A stretch of 64,000 nucleotides of DNA from Klenkia soli (GTDB lineage Bacteria; Actinomycetota; Actinomycetes; Mycobacteriales; Geodermatophilaceae), in assembly GCF_900103975.1 (NCBI RefSeq), contig NZ_FNIR01000008.1, positions 186,001 to 250,000 of the forward strand, read 5' to 3'. The notes beneath the pieces are model-generated. The model was not told the DNA's origin and made no database searches. It worked only from the letters and a program-made list of their open reading frames with translations. The translations under genes and the position numbers were made by a program. This document shows, piece by piece, positions 47,552 through 56,795 of the stretch. Each line of letters starts with the position of its first letter. Position 1 is the stretch's first letter.

Positions 47552-47616
47552 GCGGGAGTCCTCCCGCCAGACACGCGTCGCCCCCCAGCGGGGCGCGGGA
47601 CACAGAAGGCGGACAC
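47552..47616 (+). promoter_or_regulatory. Structured leader, copy 1 (binding protein 1)
   Basis: Two adjacent hairpins before the ribosome site: GCGGGA-GTCC-TCCCGC (47552-47567) and CGCCCC-CCAGC-GGGGCG (47579-47595), joined by AGACACGCGT and followed by CGGGACACAGAAGGCGGA. The same layout recurs upstream of the second binding protein, where the second stem has changed in a paired way, which suggests the RNA structure matters. Confidence 0.55.
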
Positions 47617-48609
47617 ATGCGCACGAGCGCCCGCATCCTCACCACCACGTTCGCCGTCGCCACGGTGCTGGCCACCGCCGCCTGCGGCGAGTCCGGATCC
47701 TCGGGCACCAGCAGCGGCGGGGGCGGCGAGGCCTCCGGCGAGGCCTGCGCGCCGGTCGCCGGCGACCAGCTCGTCGTCCTCGAGGACGACAAGGGCCTGC
47801 AGGCCGTGGACAACATCATCCCGGCCATCAACACCGCGTACTCCGAGGCCAACCCGGGTGTGCTCGACGTCCTGAGCTCGATCTCCACGGTGCTCACCAC
47901 CGAGGACCTCGTCGCCATGAACTCCGGCGTCGACATCGAGCGCAAGTCCGCCGAGGACGTCGCCGCCGCCTACGTCAGCGACAACGACCTCGGCGCCGAC
48001 GCCACCGCCGGTTCCGGCCAGGTGGTCGTCGGCGCGGCCAGCTTCACCGAGAGCCAGATCCTGGCCAACGTCTACGCCGACACCCTGACCGCCGCCGGCT
48101 ACACGGCCACGGTGCAGACCGTCGGCCAGCGCGAGACCTACCTGCCGGCCCTCGAGCGCGGTGAGTTCGACGTCTTCCCCGAGTACGTCGGCACGCTGAC
48201 CGAGTACCTCGACGGCGACCCCGACAAGGCGGTGGCCAGCTCCGACCTGGACGCCACCGTCGAGGCCCTGCGGCCGCTGGGCTCGGCCGTGGGCCTGACC
48301 TTCGGCGAGCCGGCCGAGGCGGCCGACGAGAACGCCTTCGCGATCACCACGACGCTGCAGGACCAGCTCGGCGGCATCACCACCCTGTCCGAGCTGGCCG
48401 AGGCCTGCTCCGACGGCTCGCTGGTGCTGGGCGGCACCCCGGAGTGCCCGACGCGGCCCTTCTGCCAGCCCGGTCTCGAGGAGGTCTACGGCCTGAAGTT
48501 CGCCCAGGTCAACGACTACGACCTCGGCGCGCCGACGAACAACGCCCTCAAGCAGGGTGAGATCTCGCTGGCCCTGGCCCTCTCGACGGACCCGGTCTTC
48601 GCCCAATAG
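47617..48609 (+). CDS. Osmoprotectant-binding lipoprotein 1, apparently circularly permuted
   Basis: A 330-residue lipoprotein (lipidated Cys23 in LATAAC) that should deliver glycine betaine, choline or a similar compound to the permeases just upstream. In normal OpuCC/ProX proteins the order is VVVGSxxFxESxILAxxY at the start and LVVLEDD...NxIP...L...LTTxxLxxLN...VA at the end. Here the LVVLEDDKGLQAVDNIIPAI and LTTEDLVAMNSGVD block comes first (residues 51-126), then a short linker, then QVVVGAASFTESQILANVYA (from about 135), FDVFPEYVGTLTEYL, and the protein ends at ALSTDPVFAQ, exactly where the normal block would begin. TPECPTRPFC may form a disulfide. AGAAGGCGG is the ribosome site. Confidence 0.9.
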   Translation: MRTSARILTTTFAVATVLATAACGESGSSGTSSGGGGEASGEACAPVAGDQLVVLEDDKGLQAVDNIIPAINTAYSEANPGVLDVLSSISTVLTTEDLVAMNSGVDIERKSAEDVAAAYVSDNDLGADATAGSGQVVVGAASFTESQILANVYADTLTAAGYTATVQTVGQRETYLPALERGEFDVFPEYVGTLTEYLDGDPDKAVASSDLDATVEALRPLGSAVGLTFGEPAEAADENAFAITTTLQDQLGGITTLSELAEACSDGSLVLGGTPECPTRPFCQPGLEEVYGLKFAQVNDYDLGAPTNNALKQGEISLALALSTDPVFAQ

Positions 48610-48675
48610 AGGACCTCGTCGCCCCCCACAGCACGCTTCGCGCGCTGCGGGCCCCTGCGACGAGGCCGTTCCATC
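48610..48675 (+). terminator. Recurrent terminator-like repeat, copy A
   Basis: Directly after the stop of binding protein 1. Stem arms CCTCGTCGC (48614-48622) and GCGACGAGG (48657-48665) enclose a GC-rich loop with GCACGC and CGCGCTGCGG; the right flank is CCGTTCCATC. It belongs to the five-copy family described in the findings. Confidence 0.7.
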
Positions 48676-48798
48676 CTGTTGCGAGGCGGGCACCCCGGAC
48701 GGGGTGTCCGCCTCGTGGCGTTCCCGGAGGCAACGAAGTGGTCACGGTGTCCCGCGGGATTTGCGCTGGTCGTGGCCCACAGGGTTCCCTCAGGGGCC

Positions 48799-48864
48799 GC
48801 GGGACACCTCCCGCCGGACACGCGTCGTCCCTGCCCGGGACGCGGGACACAGAAGGCGGACCAC
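48799..48864 (+). promoter_or_regulatory. Structured leader, copy 2 (binding protein 2)
   Basis: GCGGGA-CACC-TCCCGC (48799-48814) and CGTCCC-TGCCC-GGGACG (48826-48842), followed by CGGGACACAGAAGGCGGA. Compared with copy 1 the third C-G pair of hairpin 2 is T-A, a compensatory change. Both loops are five bases long. Confidence 0.55.
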
Positions 48865-49854
48865 ATGCGCGCCCGCACCCTCACCACCACCTTCGCCCTG
48901 GCCGCCGTGCTGGCCACCGCCGCCTGCGGCGAGTCGGGCTCCTCCGGCAACGGGGGCGGCGGCTCCTCCGGCGGCCAGGCCTCCGGCGACGCCTGCGCGC
49001 CCATCGCCGACGACCAGCTCGTGGTGATGGAGGACGACAAGGAGCTCCAGGCCGTCGACAACATCATCCCGGCGCTGGAGACGGCCTACGCCGAGGCCAA
49101 CCCGACCGCGATGGACGCGCTGAACACCGTCTCCGCCGTCCTCACCACCGACGACCTGGTCGGCCTCAACGCCGCCGTGGACGTCGAGCGCAAGAGCGTC
49201 ACCGACGCGGCCGCCGCCTACGTCGATGACAACGACCTGGGCTCGGGCGTCACCGGCAGCGGCGCCGTCACCGTCGGGGCCGCGAGCTTCACCGAGAGCC
49301 AGATCCTGGCCAACGTCTACGCCGGGGCGCTGAACAACGCCGGGTTCACCGCCACGGTGCAGACCGTCGGCCAGCGCGAGGCCTACCTGCCGGCCCTGCA
49401 GGCCGGTCAGTTCCAGGTCTTCCCCGAGTACGTCGGCACGGTCGCCGAGTACCTCGACGGCAACCCCGACGAGGCCGTCGTCTCCGGCGACCTGGACGCC
49501 AGCGTCGAGACCCTGCGCGGCCTGGGCACCCCGGCCGGGCTGACCTTCGGCGAGCCGGCCGAGGCCGAGGACAGCAACGCCTTCGCCATCACCGTCGCCC
49601 TGCAGGAGCAGCTCGGCGGCATCACCACGATGTCCGAGCTGGCCGAGGCCTGCTCCGACGGCTCGCTGGTCCTGGGGGCCACCCCCGAGTGCCCGACCCG
49701 GCCGTTCTGCCAGATCGGTCTCGAGGACGTCTACGGCTTCCGGTTCGCCTCGCTGGGCGACTACGACCTGGGCGCCGCGACCAACCAGGCGCTCATCCAG
49801 GGCCAGATCTCGATGGCCCAGGTCCTCTCCACCGACCCGATCCTGGCCCAGTAG
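48865..49854 (+). CDS. Osmoprotectant-binding lipoprotein 2, apparently circularly permuted
   Basis: A 329-residue close paralogue of the preceding gene (lipidated Cys21), with the same permuted order: QLVVMEDDKELQAVDNIIPA and LTTDDLVGLNAAVDVERKS first, VTVGAASFTESQILANVYA next, VFPEYVGTVAEYLDGNPDEA and the Cys-containing TPECPTRPFCQIGLEDVYG later, and the end at VLSTDPILAQ. The duplication therefore happened after the permutation. Differences cluster in the linker and near PTAMDALNTVSAV. It may widen substrate range or increase binding protein dose. Its leader duplicates that of the first gene, so both are probably controlled alike. Confidence 0.9.
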   Translation: MRARTLTTTFALAAVLATAACGESGSSGNGGGGSSGGQASGDACAPIADDQLVVMEDDKELQAVDNIIPALETAYAEANPTAMDALNTVSAVLTTDDLVGLNAAVDVERKSVTDAAAAYVDDNDLGSGVTGSGAVTVGAASFTESQILANVYAGALNNAGFTATVQTVGQREAYLPALQAGQFQVFPEYVGTVAEYLDGNPDEAVVSGDLDASVETLRGLGTPAGLTFGEPAEAEDSNAFAITVALQEQLGGITTMSELAEACSDGSLVLGATPECPTRPFCQIGLEDVYGFRFASLGDYDLGAATNQALIQGQISMAQVLSTDPILAQ

Positions 49855-49857
49855 CTG

Positions 49858-49923
49858 CTGGAACGGCCCCCTCGCAGGGACCCGCGGCGTGCGGAGCGCG
49901 TCGCGGGGGGCGAGGGGGTCCTC
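49858..49923 (-). terminator. Recurrent terminator-like repeat, copy B
   Basis: On the minus strand it begins at the stop codon of the DUF1684 gene. Arms GGCCCCCTCGC (49865-49875) and GCGAGGGGGTC (49910-49920) pair with one wobble. It also separates the convergent binding protein 2 gene. Confidence 0.7.
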
Positions 49924-50532
49924 CTAGTACCAGGAGCCGCCGGCGGGGAGCTGCTCGCCGGCGGCGACCACCGCGTCCAGCCGGTTGCCGGCCTGGGGGA
50001 GCGGGCACGACCAGCGCGGGTCGTAGGTGCAGCTGGGGTGGTAGGCGAAGTTCAGGTCGACCACCAGGTGGCCGTCGTCCGAGCCGAGGTCGGCGCCCTT
50101 GATGGTGTCCAGCAGGTAGCGACCGCCGCCGTAGGTGGTCCGCCCGGCCGAGCCGTCGCGCAGCGGCAGGAACACCCCGCCGCCGTAGCCGCCCAGCCAC
50201 CAGACGTCCAGCCGGCCCAGGTCGCCCAGCGCCACGGTGCCGATGCGGTCCATCGGGACGACGCCGTCGTCGGCGGTCGGCAGCTCCAGGCGCTGGGGCT
50301 CGGCGTCCTCCACCCGGGTGCGGAACCGCAGGTCCGGGTCGTAGGGCGCGACCGGCAGGCCGGTGAACGAGGCCCGCCCCGCGGCCGAGAGGGGCGAGTC
50401 CGGGTGCCGGGCGAACAGCTCGTCGCGACCGGACCGCCAGCCGGCCCACCCGGCCTCGGGGTCGTCGGCGGCACGGGCGGTGGCGTAGAGGGTGTGCACC
50501 CGACGGCGCCAGTCCAGCAGGGAGAGGGTCAC
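49924..50532 (-). CDS. DUF1684 family protein
   Basis: A 202-residue soluble protein of unknown function. Family features are RDELFARHPDSPL, FTGLPVAPYDPDLRFR, LGDLGRLDVWWLGGYGGGVFLPLRDG, YGGGRYLLDTIKGADLG and the C-terminal FNFAYHPSCTYDPRWSCPLP-like block (here LNFAYHPSCTYDPRWSCPLP), rich in conserved Tyr, Pro and Cys. No signal peptide. The GTG at 50532 is used because the conserved region (SLLDWRRRVHTLYATAR) begins right after it. Divergent from the coiled-coil gene at 50618. Confidence 0.82.
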   Translation of the reverse strand: MTLSLLDWRRRVHTLYATARAADDPEAGWAGWRSGRDELFARHPDSPLSAAGRASFTGLPVAPYDPDLRFRTRVEDAEPQRLELPTADDGVVPMDRIGTVALGDLGRLDVWWLGGYGGGVFLPLRDGSAGRTTYGGGRYLLDTIKGADLGSDDGHLVVDLNFAYHPSCTYDPRWSCPLPQAGNRLDAVVAAGEQLPAGGSWY

Positions 50533-50604
50533 CGGCCCCAGCCTGCCAGCGGGCGGCCCGACCGGCGACGCGGCGACCGGGACCGGACCGTCACACGCGA
50601 CCCG

Positions 50605-50610
50605 TACCCT
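50605..50610 (+). promoter_or_regulatory. -10 element of the coiled-coil membrane protein gene
   Basis: TACCCT, seven bases before the GTG at 50618, fitting a leaderless mRNA. Confidence 0.55.
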
Positions 50611-50617
50611 CTTGCCC

Positions 50618-51829
50618 GTGACTGGCGGGGCGGCTGACCTGGGTGCGGGCGTGCCGCGACCCCGTCCGGCGACGTCGCGGATGTCCCCGGTCGTGCGCAT
50701 CACCGGCCTGGTGCTGGGGTTCGCGCTGGCCATCGCGGCCACCCTCGCGGTCTTCCTCACCGACAACGCGCTCTACCTGCGGCTGGCCGTCATCGCCGTC
50801 GCCTGGGCCTTCGTGATCGCCGCGTTCTCCGCCGGGCGGCGCAAGACCGACCAGGCCGTGGCCGAGGGGCGCGAGAACGAGCTGCGCCAGGCCTACGCGC
50901 TCGAGCTCGAGCGCGAGGTCGCCGCCCGGCGGGAGTACGAGCTGAAGCTGGAGAACCAGCTCCGCCGCGAGACCCAGGAGGCCATGCGGGCCGAGATGGA
51001 CAAGCTGCGGGCCGACCTGGCGTCGCTGGCCGGCCTGCGCGACCAGCTGGCCGGCCTGGGCGAGCTGCGCGCCGACATGGGTCGGCTGCGCCACGAGCTC
51101 ACCGAGCAGCTGTCCGGCGAGATGCTGGTCGAGCGGATCGTCATGCGCACCCAGTCGATCCGCATGCCGGCCGAGCGGCCCGAGCTGGGCGGTGCGGGCA
51201 CCGGGTTCATCGACGGCGACGCGGTGACCGACTGGTCCCCGGCCCCGGCCGGCACGGACGACGACCTCGTCTCCCGCGTCCAGCCGCCGCCGGTCCCGCA
51301 CCCGGCGCCCCGGCCGGCCGACGAGCTGCCCTCGCCCTTCGCGTGGCTGGCCCCCCGCGAGCCCGCGGTCGACCCGGTCGAGCGCCCGGTCGAGCTGCCG
51401 TCCCGGCACGCGAGCCCCACCCGTGACGACCGGGTCGCCCGGGCCGACAGCGCCGCCCGGCACGGCACCGCCGAGCAGCCGGTGGTGCCGCCCCCGACGC
51501 CGACCCCGACCCCGACCCCGACCCCGACCGTCGAGCCCGCACGCGCTGCCGAGCCCGCGCAGCCCGGTCCGACGGCGCCCGCGACCCAGCTGTGGGGTGC
51601 GCCCGGCCCCGCGGCCACCCCGCACAGCCGGCGGGCCCCCGAGGAGCCACCGCCGGCGCCGGCCGAGCCCGAGCACGAGCCCGACGTGTACGAGACCGCC
51701 GGCCACCAGCGGCTGACCGAGATCCTCGCGGAGTCCGGGTCCACGCTCGGCGGCCGGCGGCGGCGCCGCTACCGCGAGGACGACGACGCGGGCGACGACG
51801 ACGTCCTCGCCCGCGTGCTCGGCACCTGA
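50618..51829 (+). CDS. Membrane-anchored coiled-coil protein with Pro-Thr repeat (DUF6779-like)
   Basis: A 403-residue protein with two membrane helices near the N-terminus (VRITGLVLGFALAIAATLAVF and LYLRLAVIAVAWAFVIAAF), then a charged helical stretch (NELRQAYALELEREVAARREYE, KLENQLRRETQEAMRAEMDK) likely to be a coiled coil to about residue 170. A long Pro/Ala-rich cytoplasmic tail follows with a run of five Pro-Thr pairs, encoded by a CCGACC-type repeat at about 51493-51529. The acidic/basic end reads GGRRRRRYREDDD. The layout suggests a scaffold or cell-division-type protein, but no function can be assigned. Confidence 0.75.
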   Translation: MTGGAADLGAGVPRPRPATSRMSPVVRITGLVLGFALAIAATLAVFLTDNALYLRLAVIAVAWAFVIAAFSAGRRKTDQAVAEGRENELRQAYALELEREVAARREYELKLENQLRRETQEAMRAEMDKLRADLASLAGLRDQLAGLGELRADMGRLRHELTEQLSGEMLVERIVMRTQSIRMPAERPELGGAGTGFIDGDAVTDWSPAPAGTDDDLVSRVQPPPVPHPAPRPADELPSPFAWLAPREPAVDPVERPVELPSRHASPTRDDRVARADSAARHGTAEQPVVPPPTPTPTPTPTPTVEPARAAEPAQPGPTAPATQLWGAPGPAATPHSRRAPEEPPPAPAEPEHEPDVYETAGHQRLTEILAESGSTLGGRRRRRYREDDDAGDDDVLARVLGT

Positions 51830-51830
51830 T

Positions 51831-51897
51831 GGAACGGCCCCCTCGCAGGGCCCCGCGGCGTGCGTAGCGCGTCGTGGGGGGGCGAGGGGGTCTTCAC
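51831..51897 (-). terminator. Recurrent terminator-like repeat, copy C
   Basis: Minus-strand copy placed right after the SDR stop codon and just before the convergent coiled-coil gene stop. Arms GGCCCCCTCGC (51836-51846) and GCGAGGGGGTC (51882-51892). Confidence 0.7.
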
Positions 51898-52698
51898 CTA
51901 GATCGGGCCCTGGGAGAGCGCGCCGCCGTCGAGCACCAGGGTCTGGCCGGTGACCCAGGCCGCGGCGTCGGAGAGCAGGTAGGCCCCGGCCTCGCCGATG
52001 TCCTCGGGGACGCCGAGGCGGCCGATCGGGTACTGCCGGGAGACCTCGTCCTCGCGGCCGGTGAACAGCGCCTCGGCGAAGCGGGTCTTCACCACGGCCG
52101 GGGCGACGGCGTTGACCCGGATGCGCTGCGGGCCGAGCTCGACGGCCAGCTGGGTGGTCAGGTTCACCAGCGCCGCCTTGCTGACGCCGTAGGCGGCGAT
52201 GCCCTGGCTGGACTTCAGCCCGGCGACCGAGGCCACGATCAGCACCGAGCCGCCGTGCTCGCCCAGCCAGGCCCGGTGGGCCTCCTGCACGAGGCCGAGG
52301 GTGCCCACGACGTTGGTGTCCAGGATCTTGCGGAAGGCGTCGAGCGGGGTGTCCAGCAGCGGGCCGTACACCGGGTTGATGCCGACGTTGCCGACCAGGT
52401 GGTCCAGGCTGCCGAAGGTGTCGACGGCGGTGCGCACGGCCTCGGCGCGGTGCTCGGGGTCCGCCGCGTTGCCGGGGACCGCGACGGCCACCTCGGGGCC
52501 GCCGAGGGACTCCACCGCCTCGGCCAGCACGTCGGGCTTGCGGGCGGTGAGCACCACCCGGGCGCCGCGGTCGACCAACGACCGGGCTATGGCCAGGCCG
52601 ATGCCCCGGCTGGCGCCGGTCACCAGGGCGGTCCGGCCGGCGAAGGACGTCGGGTCGGTTCGGGCGGGCGGCGTCGATGCCGCGGCTGCGTCGGTCAC
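51898..52698 (-). CDS. Short-chain dehydrogenase/reductase
   Basis: A 266-residue NAD(P)-dependent oxidoreductase of the classical SDR class. The cofactor motif TGASRGIG, GNVGIN (in place of NNAG), the catalytic Ser in VLIVASVAG and YGVSK are in order, with VNAVAPAVVKTRFAEALF and the closing VTGQTLVLDGG. The set resembles FabG-like reductases. The GTG at 52698 lies six bases from a TACGGT -10. No neighbour reveals the substrate. Confidence 0.9.
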   Translation of the reverse strand: MTDAAAASTPPARTDPTSFAGRTALVTGASRGIGLAIARSLVDRGARVVLTARKPDVLAEAVESLGGPEVAVAVPGNAADPEHRAEAVRTAVDTFGSLDHLVGNVGINPVYGPLLDTPLDAFRKILDTNVVGTLGLVQEAHRAWLGEHGGSVLIVASVAGLKSSQGIAAYGVSKAALVNLTTQLAVELGPQRIRVNAVAPAVVKTRFAEALFTGREDEVSRQYPIGRLGVPEDIGEAGAYLLSDAAAWVTGQTLVLDGGALSQGPI

Positions 52699-52704
52699 GT
52701 CCGC

Positions 52705-52710
52705 ACCGTA
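52705..52710 (-). promoter_or_regulatory. -10 element of the SDR gene
   Basis: TACGGT on the minus strand, six bases upstream of the GTG at 52698. The 233-base gap to the next gene on the other strand holds no other feature I can support. Confidence 0.55.
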
Positions 52711-52931
52711 GCCACCGCCGTCCCGGCGCGCGGTGGTGAGTCAACGCACACCGGGCAGGCGTTGCCGGGCGTGCACCCGGGTAACACACTCGCCATCGGC
52801 ACGACATCCGCGTGGCAGCACGCCGCAGCGGGGTCGTCGGGCCACCAGCACCACCCGGGCCCTCGACGAGGAGGCCCCGGCATCGCCGAGTAGTCCGGTA
52901 CCCGTCAGGGACTGGAACGAGAGGTGCACCG

Positions 52932-53848
52932 ATGAAGCAGTTCCGCCGTACCGCGTCCCCGGGCCCCGATGCCCCCGCCCGCCTCCGCGTCGGCGTGGTC
53001 GGCGCCGGCCGGGTCGGTGCCGTGCTGGGGGCCGCGCTCGCCGCCGCCGGGCACCAGGTGGTCGCCGCCGCCGGCCTGTCCGCCGCCTCGCAGGACCGCG
53101 CGCAGCGCCTGCTGCCCGGGGTGCCGCTGCTGCCCACCGACGAGGTCGTCGCCGCGTCGGACCTCGTCGTCCTCGCCGTCCCGGACGACGCCCTCCCGGG
53201 GCTGGTCGCCGGGCTGGCCGAGACGGGCGTCTGGCGCCGCGGTCAGCTGGCCTTCCACACCTCGGGTGCCCACGGGCTCGCCGTCCTCGCCCCGGCGCAG
53301 GCCGCGGGCGTGCTGGGCCTGGCCCTGCACCCCGCGATGACCTTCTCCGGCGGGCCCGAGGACCTCGACCGGCTGGCCGGCACGCCGTTCGGGGTCACCA
53401 GCCTCCCCGAGCACCGGCCCGTGGCCGAGACCGTGGTGCTCGAGATGGGCGGCGAGCCGTTCTGGGTCGCCGAGACCGACCGGGTGCTCTACCACGCAGC
53501 GCTGGTCACCGGCGCCAACCACCTGGTCACCCTGGTCGCCGAGGCCGCGGACCTGCTGCGCACCGCCGGCGTCGACCAGCCGGCCCGGGTGCTGGGCCCG
53601 CTGCTGGGCGCGGCCCTGCACAACGGGTTGCGCCGGGGCGACGCCGGGCTCACCGGTCCGGTCAGCCGCGGCGACGTCGGCACGGTGGCCGGCCACGTGG
53701 CGGCGCTGACGCAGCGGGCGCCCGCCGCCGTCGCCGGGTACGTCGCCATGGCCCGCCGCACCACCGAGCGGGCGCAGGCCGCCGGCCGGCTCAAGCCGCA
53801 CGAGGCGCAGCCGCTCACCGACCTGCTCGACGGTGTGGAGGTGCCCTC

Positions 53849-53852
<4 letters not shown>
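52932..53852 (+). CDS. Rossmann-like/DUF2520 protein, possible ketopantoate reductase relative
   Basis: A 306-residue protein with an N-terminal nucleotide-binding fold ([23 protein letters not shown], about 18-40; [11 protein letters not shown]) and the C-terminal DUF2520 domain ([61 protein letters not shown]). This family always seems to sit before panC in actinobacteria (Rv3603c type), so a role in pantothenate synthesis, for example reduction of ketopantoate, is plausible but unproven. It overlaps panC by four bases. Confidence 0.88.
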
Positions 53853-54687
<835 letters not shown>

Positions 54688-54691
<4 letters not shown>

Positions 54692-55113
54692 TGCGCACGA
54701 TGCTCCGGTCGAAGATCCACCGGGCCACGGTCACCCAGGCCGACCTGCACTACGTGGGTTCGGTGACCGTCGACGAGGACCTGATGGACGCCGCCGACCT
54801 GCTGCCCGGCGAGCAGGTCGCGATCGTCGACGTCACCAACGGCGCCCGGCTCGAGACCTACGTGATCCCGGGCCGGCGGGGGAGCGGCGTGCTCGGCATC
54901 AACGGGGCCGCCGCGCACCTGGTGCACCCGGGCGACCTGGTCATCCTGATCAGCTACGGCCTGATGGACGACGCCGAGGCGAAGGGCCACCTGCCGCGGG
55001 TCGTGCACGTCGACGCCGCCAACCGCGTGGTGGAGCTGGGCGCGGACCCCGCGGCCCCGCCGCCCGGTGTGGCCGGCAACGAGCTGGTGCGGGGGGATAC
55101 GGTCCGGCGGTGA
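54688..55113 (+). CDS. panD: Aspartate 1-decarboxylase
   Basis: A 141-residue pyruvoyl enzyme making beta-alanine for PanC. The self-cleavage site HYVGSVT has Gly24-Ser25 at the usual position. [39 protein letters not shown] and [16 protein letters not shown] are also typical. The proenzyme must be processed to form the pyruvoyl group. Its stop overlaps nadB by four bases. Confidence 0.97.
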
Positions 55114-56795
55114 CGCTGGCCGGCCCGGTCCTGGGCCCTCCCCTCCTGACCAGCCTGCCCGTACGGCTGGCCGCGCCGGCCCCGGGCTGGGAGCTCACCG
55201 CCGACGTCTGCGTGGTGGGCTCCGGCGTCGCCGGGCTGTGCGTGGCCCTGCACGCCCGGGCCGCGGGGCTCTCGGTCGCCGTGGTCACCAAGGTCGAGGT
55301 GGACGACGGCTCCACCCGCTGGGCGCAGGGCGGCATCGCGGCGGTGCTCGCCGAGACCGACAGCCCGGCCGCGCACGCCGCGGACACCGAGACCGCCGGG
55401 GTCGGGCTGTGCGAGCCCGACGCGGTGCACGCGCTGGTCACCGAGGGGCCCGACCGGCTGCGCGAGCTGATCAGCTGGGGCGCGGCCTTCGACCGCGGGG
55501 CCGACGGCCGGTTGCTGCTCACCCGCGAGGGAGGCCACCACGCCGACCGCATCGTGCACGCCGGCGGCGACGCCACCGGGGCCGAGGTGCAGCGCGCCCT
55601 GCACACCGCCGTCACCGCCGACCCGGGGATCACCCTCGTCGAGCACGCGATGGTGCTGGACCTGGTGACCGACGGCGCCGGCCGCGCGGCCGGGGTCACC
55701 CTGCACGTCCTGGGCGAGGGCACCGCCGACGGCGTGGGCGCGGTGCGCTCGCGGGCTGTGGTGCTGGCCACCGGCGGCATGGGGCAGGTCTACGCCGCGA
55801 CCACCAACCCGTCGGTCTCCACGGGCGACGGCGTCGCGCTGGGCCTGCGGGCCGGGGCGACCGCGACGGACCTCGAGTTCGTCCAGTTCCACCCCACCGC
55901 GCTCTACCTGGGTCCCGATGCCCGCGGTCAGCAGCCCCTGGTGTCCGAGGCGCTGCGCGGCGAGGGTGCCCTGCTGCGCGACGCCGCCGGCGAGCGGTTC
56001 ATGGTCGGGGTGCACCCGCTGGCCGAGCTGGCCCCCCGCGACGTCGTCGCCAAGGCCATCACCCGCGTGCAGCTGCGCGACGGCACCGACCACGTGTTCC
56101 TCGACGCCCGGCACGTCGAGGGCCTGGCCGACCGGTTCCCCACGATCGTGGCCCGCTGCCGGGAGGCCGGCGTCGACCCGGTCACCGAGCTGGTCCCGGT
56201 CACGCCGGCGGCGCACTACGCCTCCGGGGGGCTGGTCACCGACCTCGCCGGCCGCACGACGGTCCCCGGGCTGTACGCCTGCGGCGAGGTCGCCTGCACC
56301 GGGGTGCACGGGGCCAACCGGCTGGCCTCGAACTCGCTGCTCGAGGGGCTGGTGTTCGCCGGCCGGATCGGCGCCGCGCTGGCCGCCGAGCTGCCGGTGC
56401 CCGAGCCCGTGCCGCCGCAGGTGGCCCACCTCGACGGCCTGCTCGACCCCGCCGCGCGCGGCCGGCTCACCGCCACGATGTCGGCCCGCGTGGGAGCCCT
56501 GCGCAGCGGGGCCGGCCTGGTGCAGGCCGCGGGCGAGCTCGCCGCGGTCGCCGGCCTGCTGGGCGAGGCCGAGCCCGGCGTCCCCGCCTGGGAGGCCACC
56601 GACCTGCTCACGGTCGCGACCGCGCTGACCGCCGCGGCCGGCGCCCGCGAGGAGACCCGCGGCTGCCATTGGCGCGAGGACCACCCCGACGCCGACGACG
56701 CCTGGCGGGTGCACCTGGACGTCCGGCTGCACGGCGACGGCTCGCTGCAGCTCACCCCCCGCCCCGTCGGCACGCCCCCGGAGGTGCACTGGTGA
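55110..56795 (+). CDS. nadB: L-aspartate oxidase
   Basis: A 561-residue FAD enzyme oxidising aspartate to iminoaspartate for NAD synthesis. The FAD fold begins [22 protein letters not shown], followed by [58 protein letters not shown] and [19 protein letters not shown], all diagnostic. NadA, its usual partner, is not in the window. The gene lies inside the pantothenate operon and overlaps both neighbours by four bases. Confidence 0.95.
   Translation: MTLAGPVLGPPLLTSLPVRLAAPAPGWELTADVCVVGSGVAGLCVALHARAAGLSVAVVTKVEVDDGSTRWAQGGIAAVLAETDSPAAHAADTETAGVGLCEPDAVHALVTEGPDRLRELISWGAAFDRGADGRLLLTREGGHHADRIVHAGGDATGAEVQRALHTAVTADPGITLVEHAMVLDLVTDGAGRAAGVTLHVLGEGTADGVGAVRSRAVVLATGGMGQVYAATTNPSVSTGDGVALGLRAGATATDLEFVQFHPTALYLGPDARGQQPLVSEALRGEGALLRDAAGERFMVGVHPLAELAPRDVVAKAITRVQLRDGTDHVFLDARHVEGLADRFPTIVARCREAGVDPVTELVPVTPAAHYASGGLVTDLAGRTTVPGLYACGEVACTGVHGANRLASNSLLEGLVFAGRIGAALAAELPVPEPVPPQVAHLDGLLDPAARGRLTATMSARVGALRSGAGLVQAAGELAAVAGLLGEAEPGVPAWEATDLLTVATALTAAAGAREETRGCHWREDHPDADDAWRVHLDVRLHGDGSLQLTPRPVGTPPEVHW

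Noticed and set aside
47617-49854. The permuted binding proteins as an assembly rearrangement
   Set aside because: Both tandem copies show the same order in intact frames with proper signal peptides and different linkers, which an assembly error would not produce.
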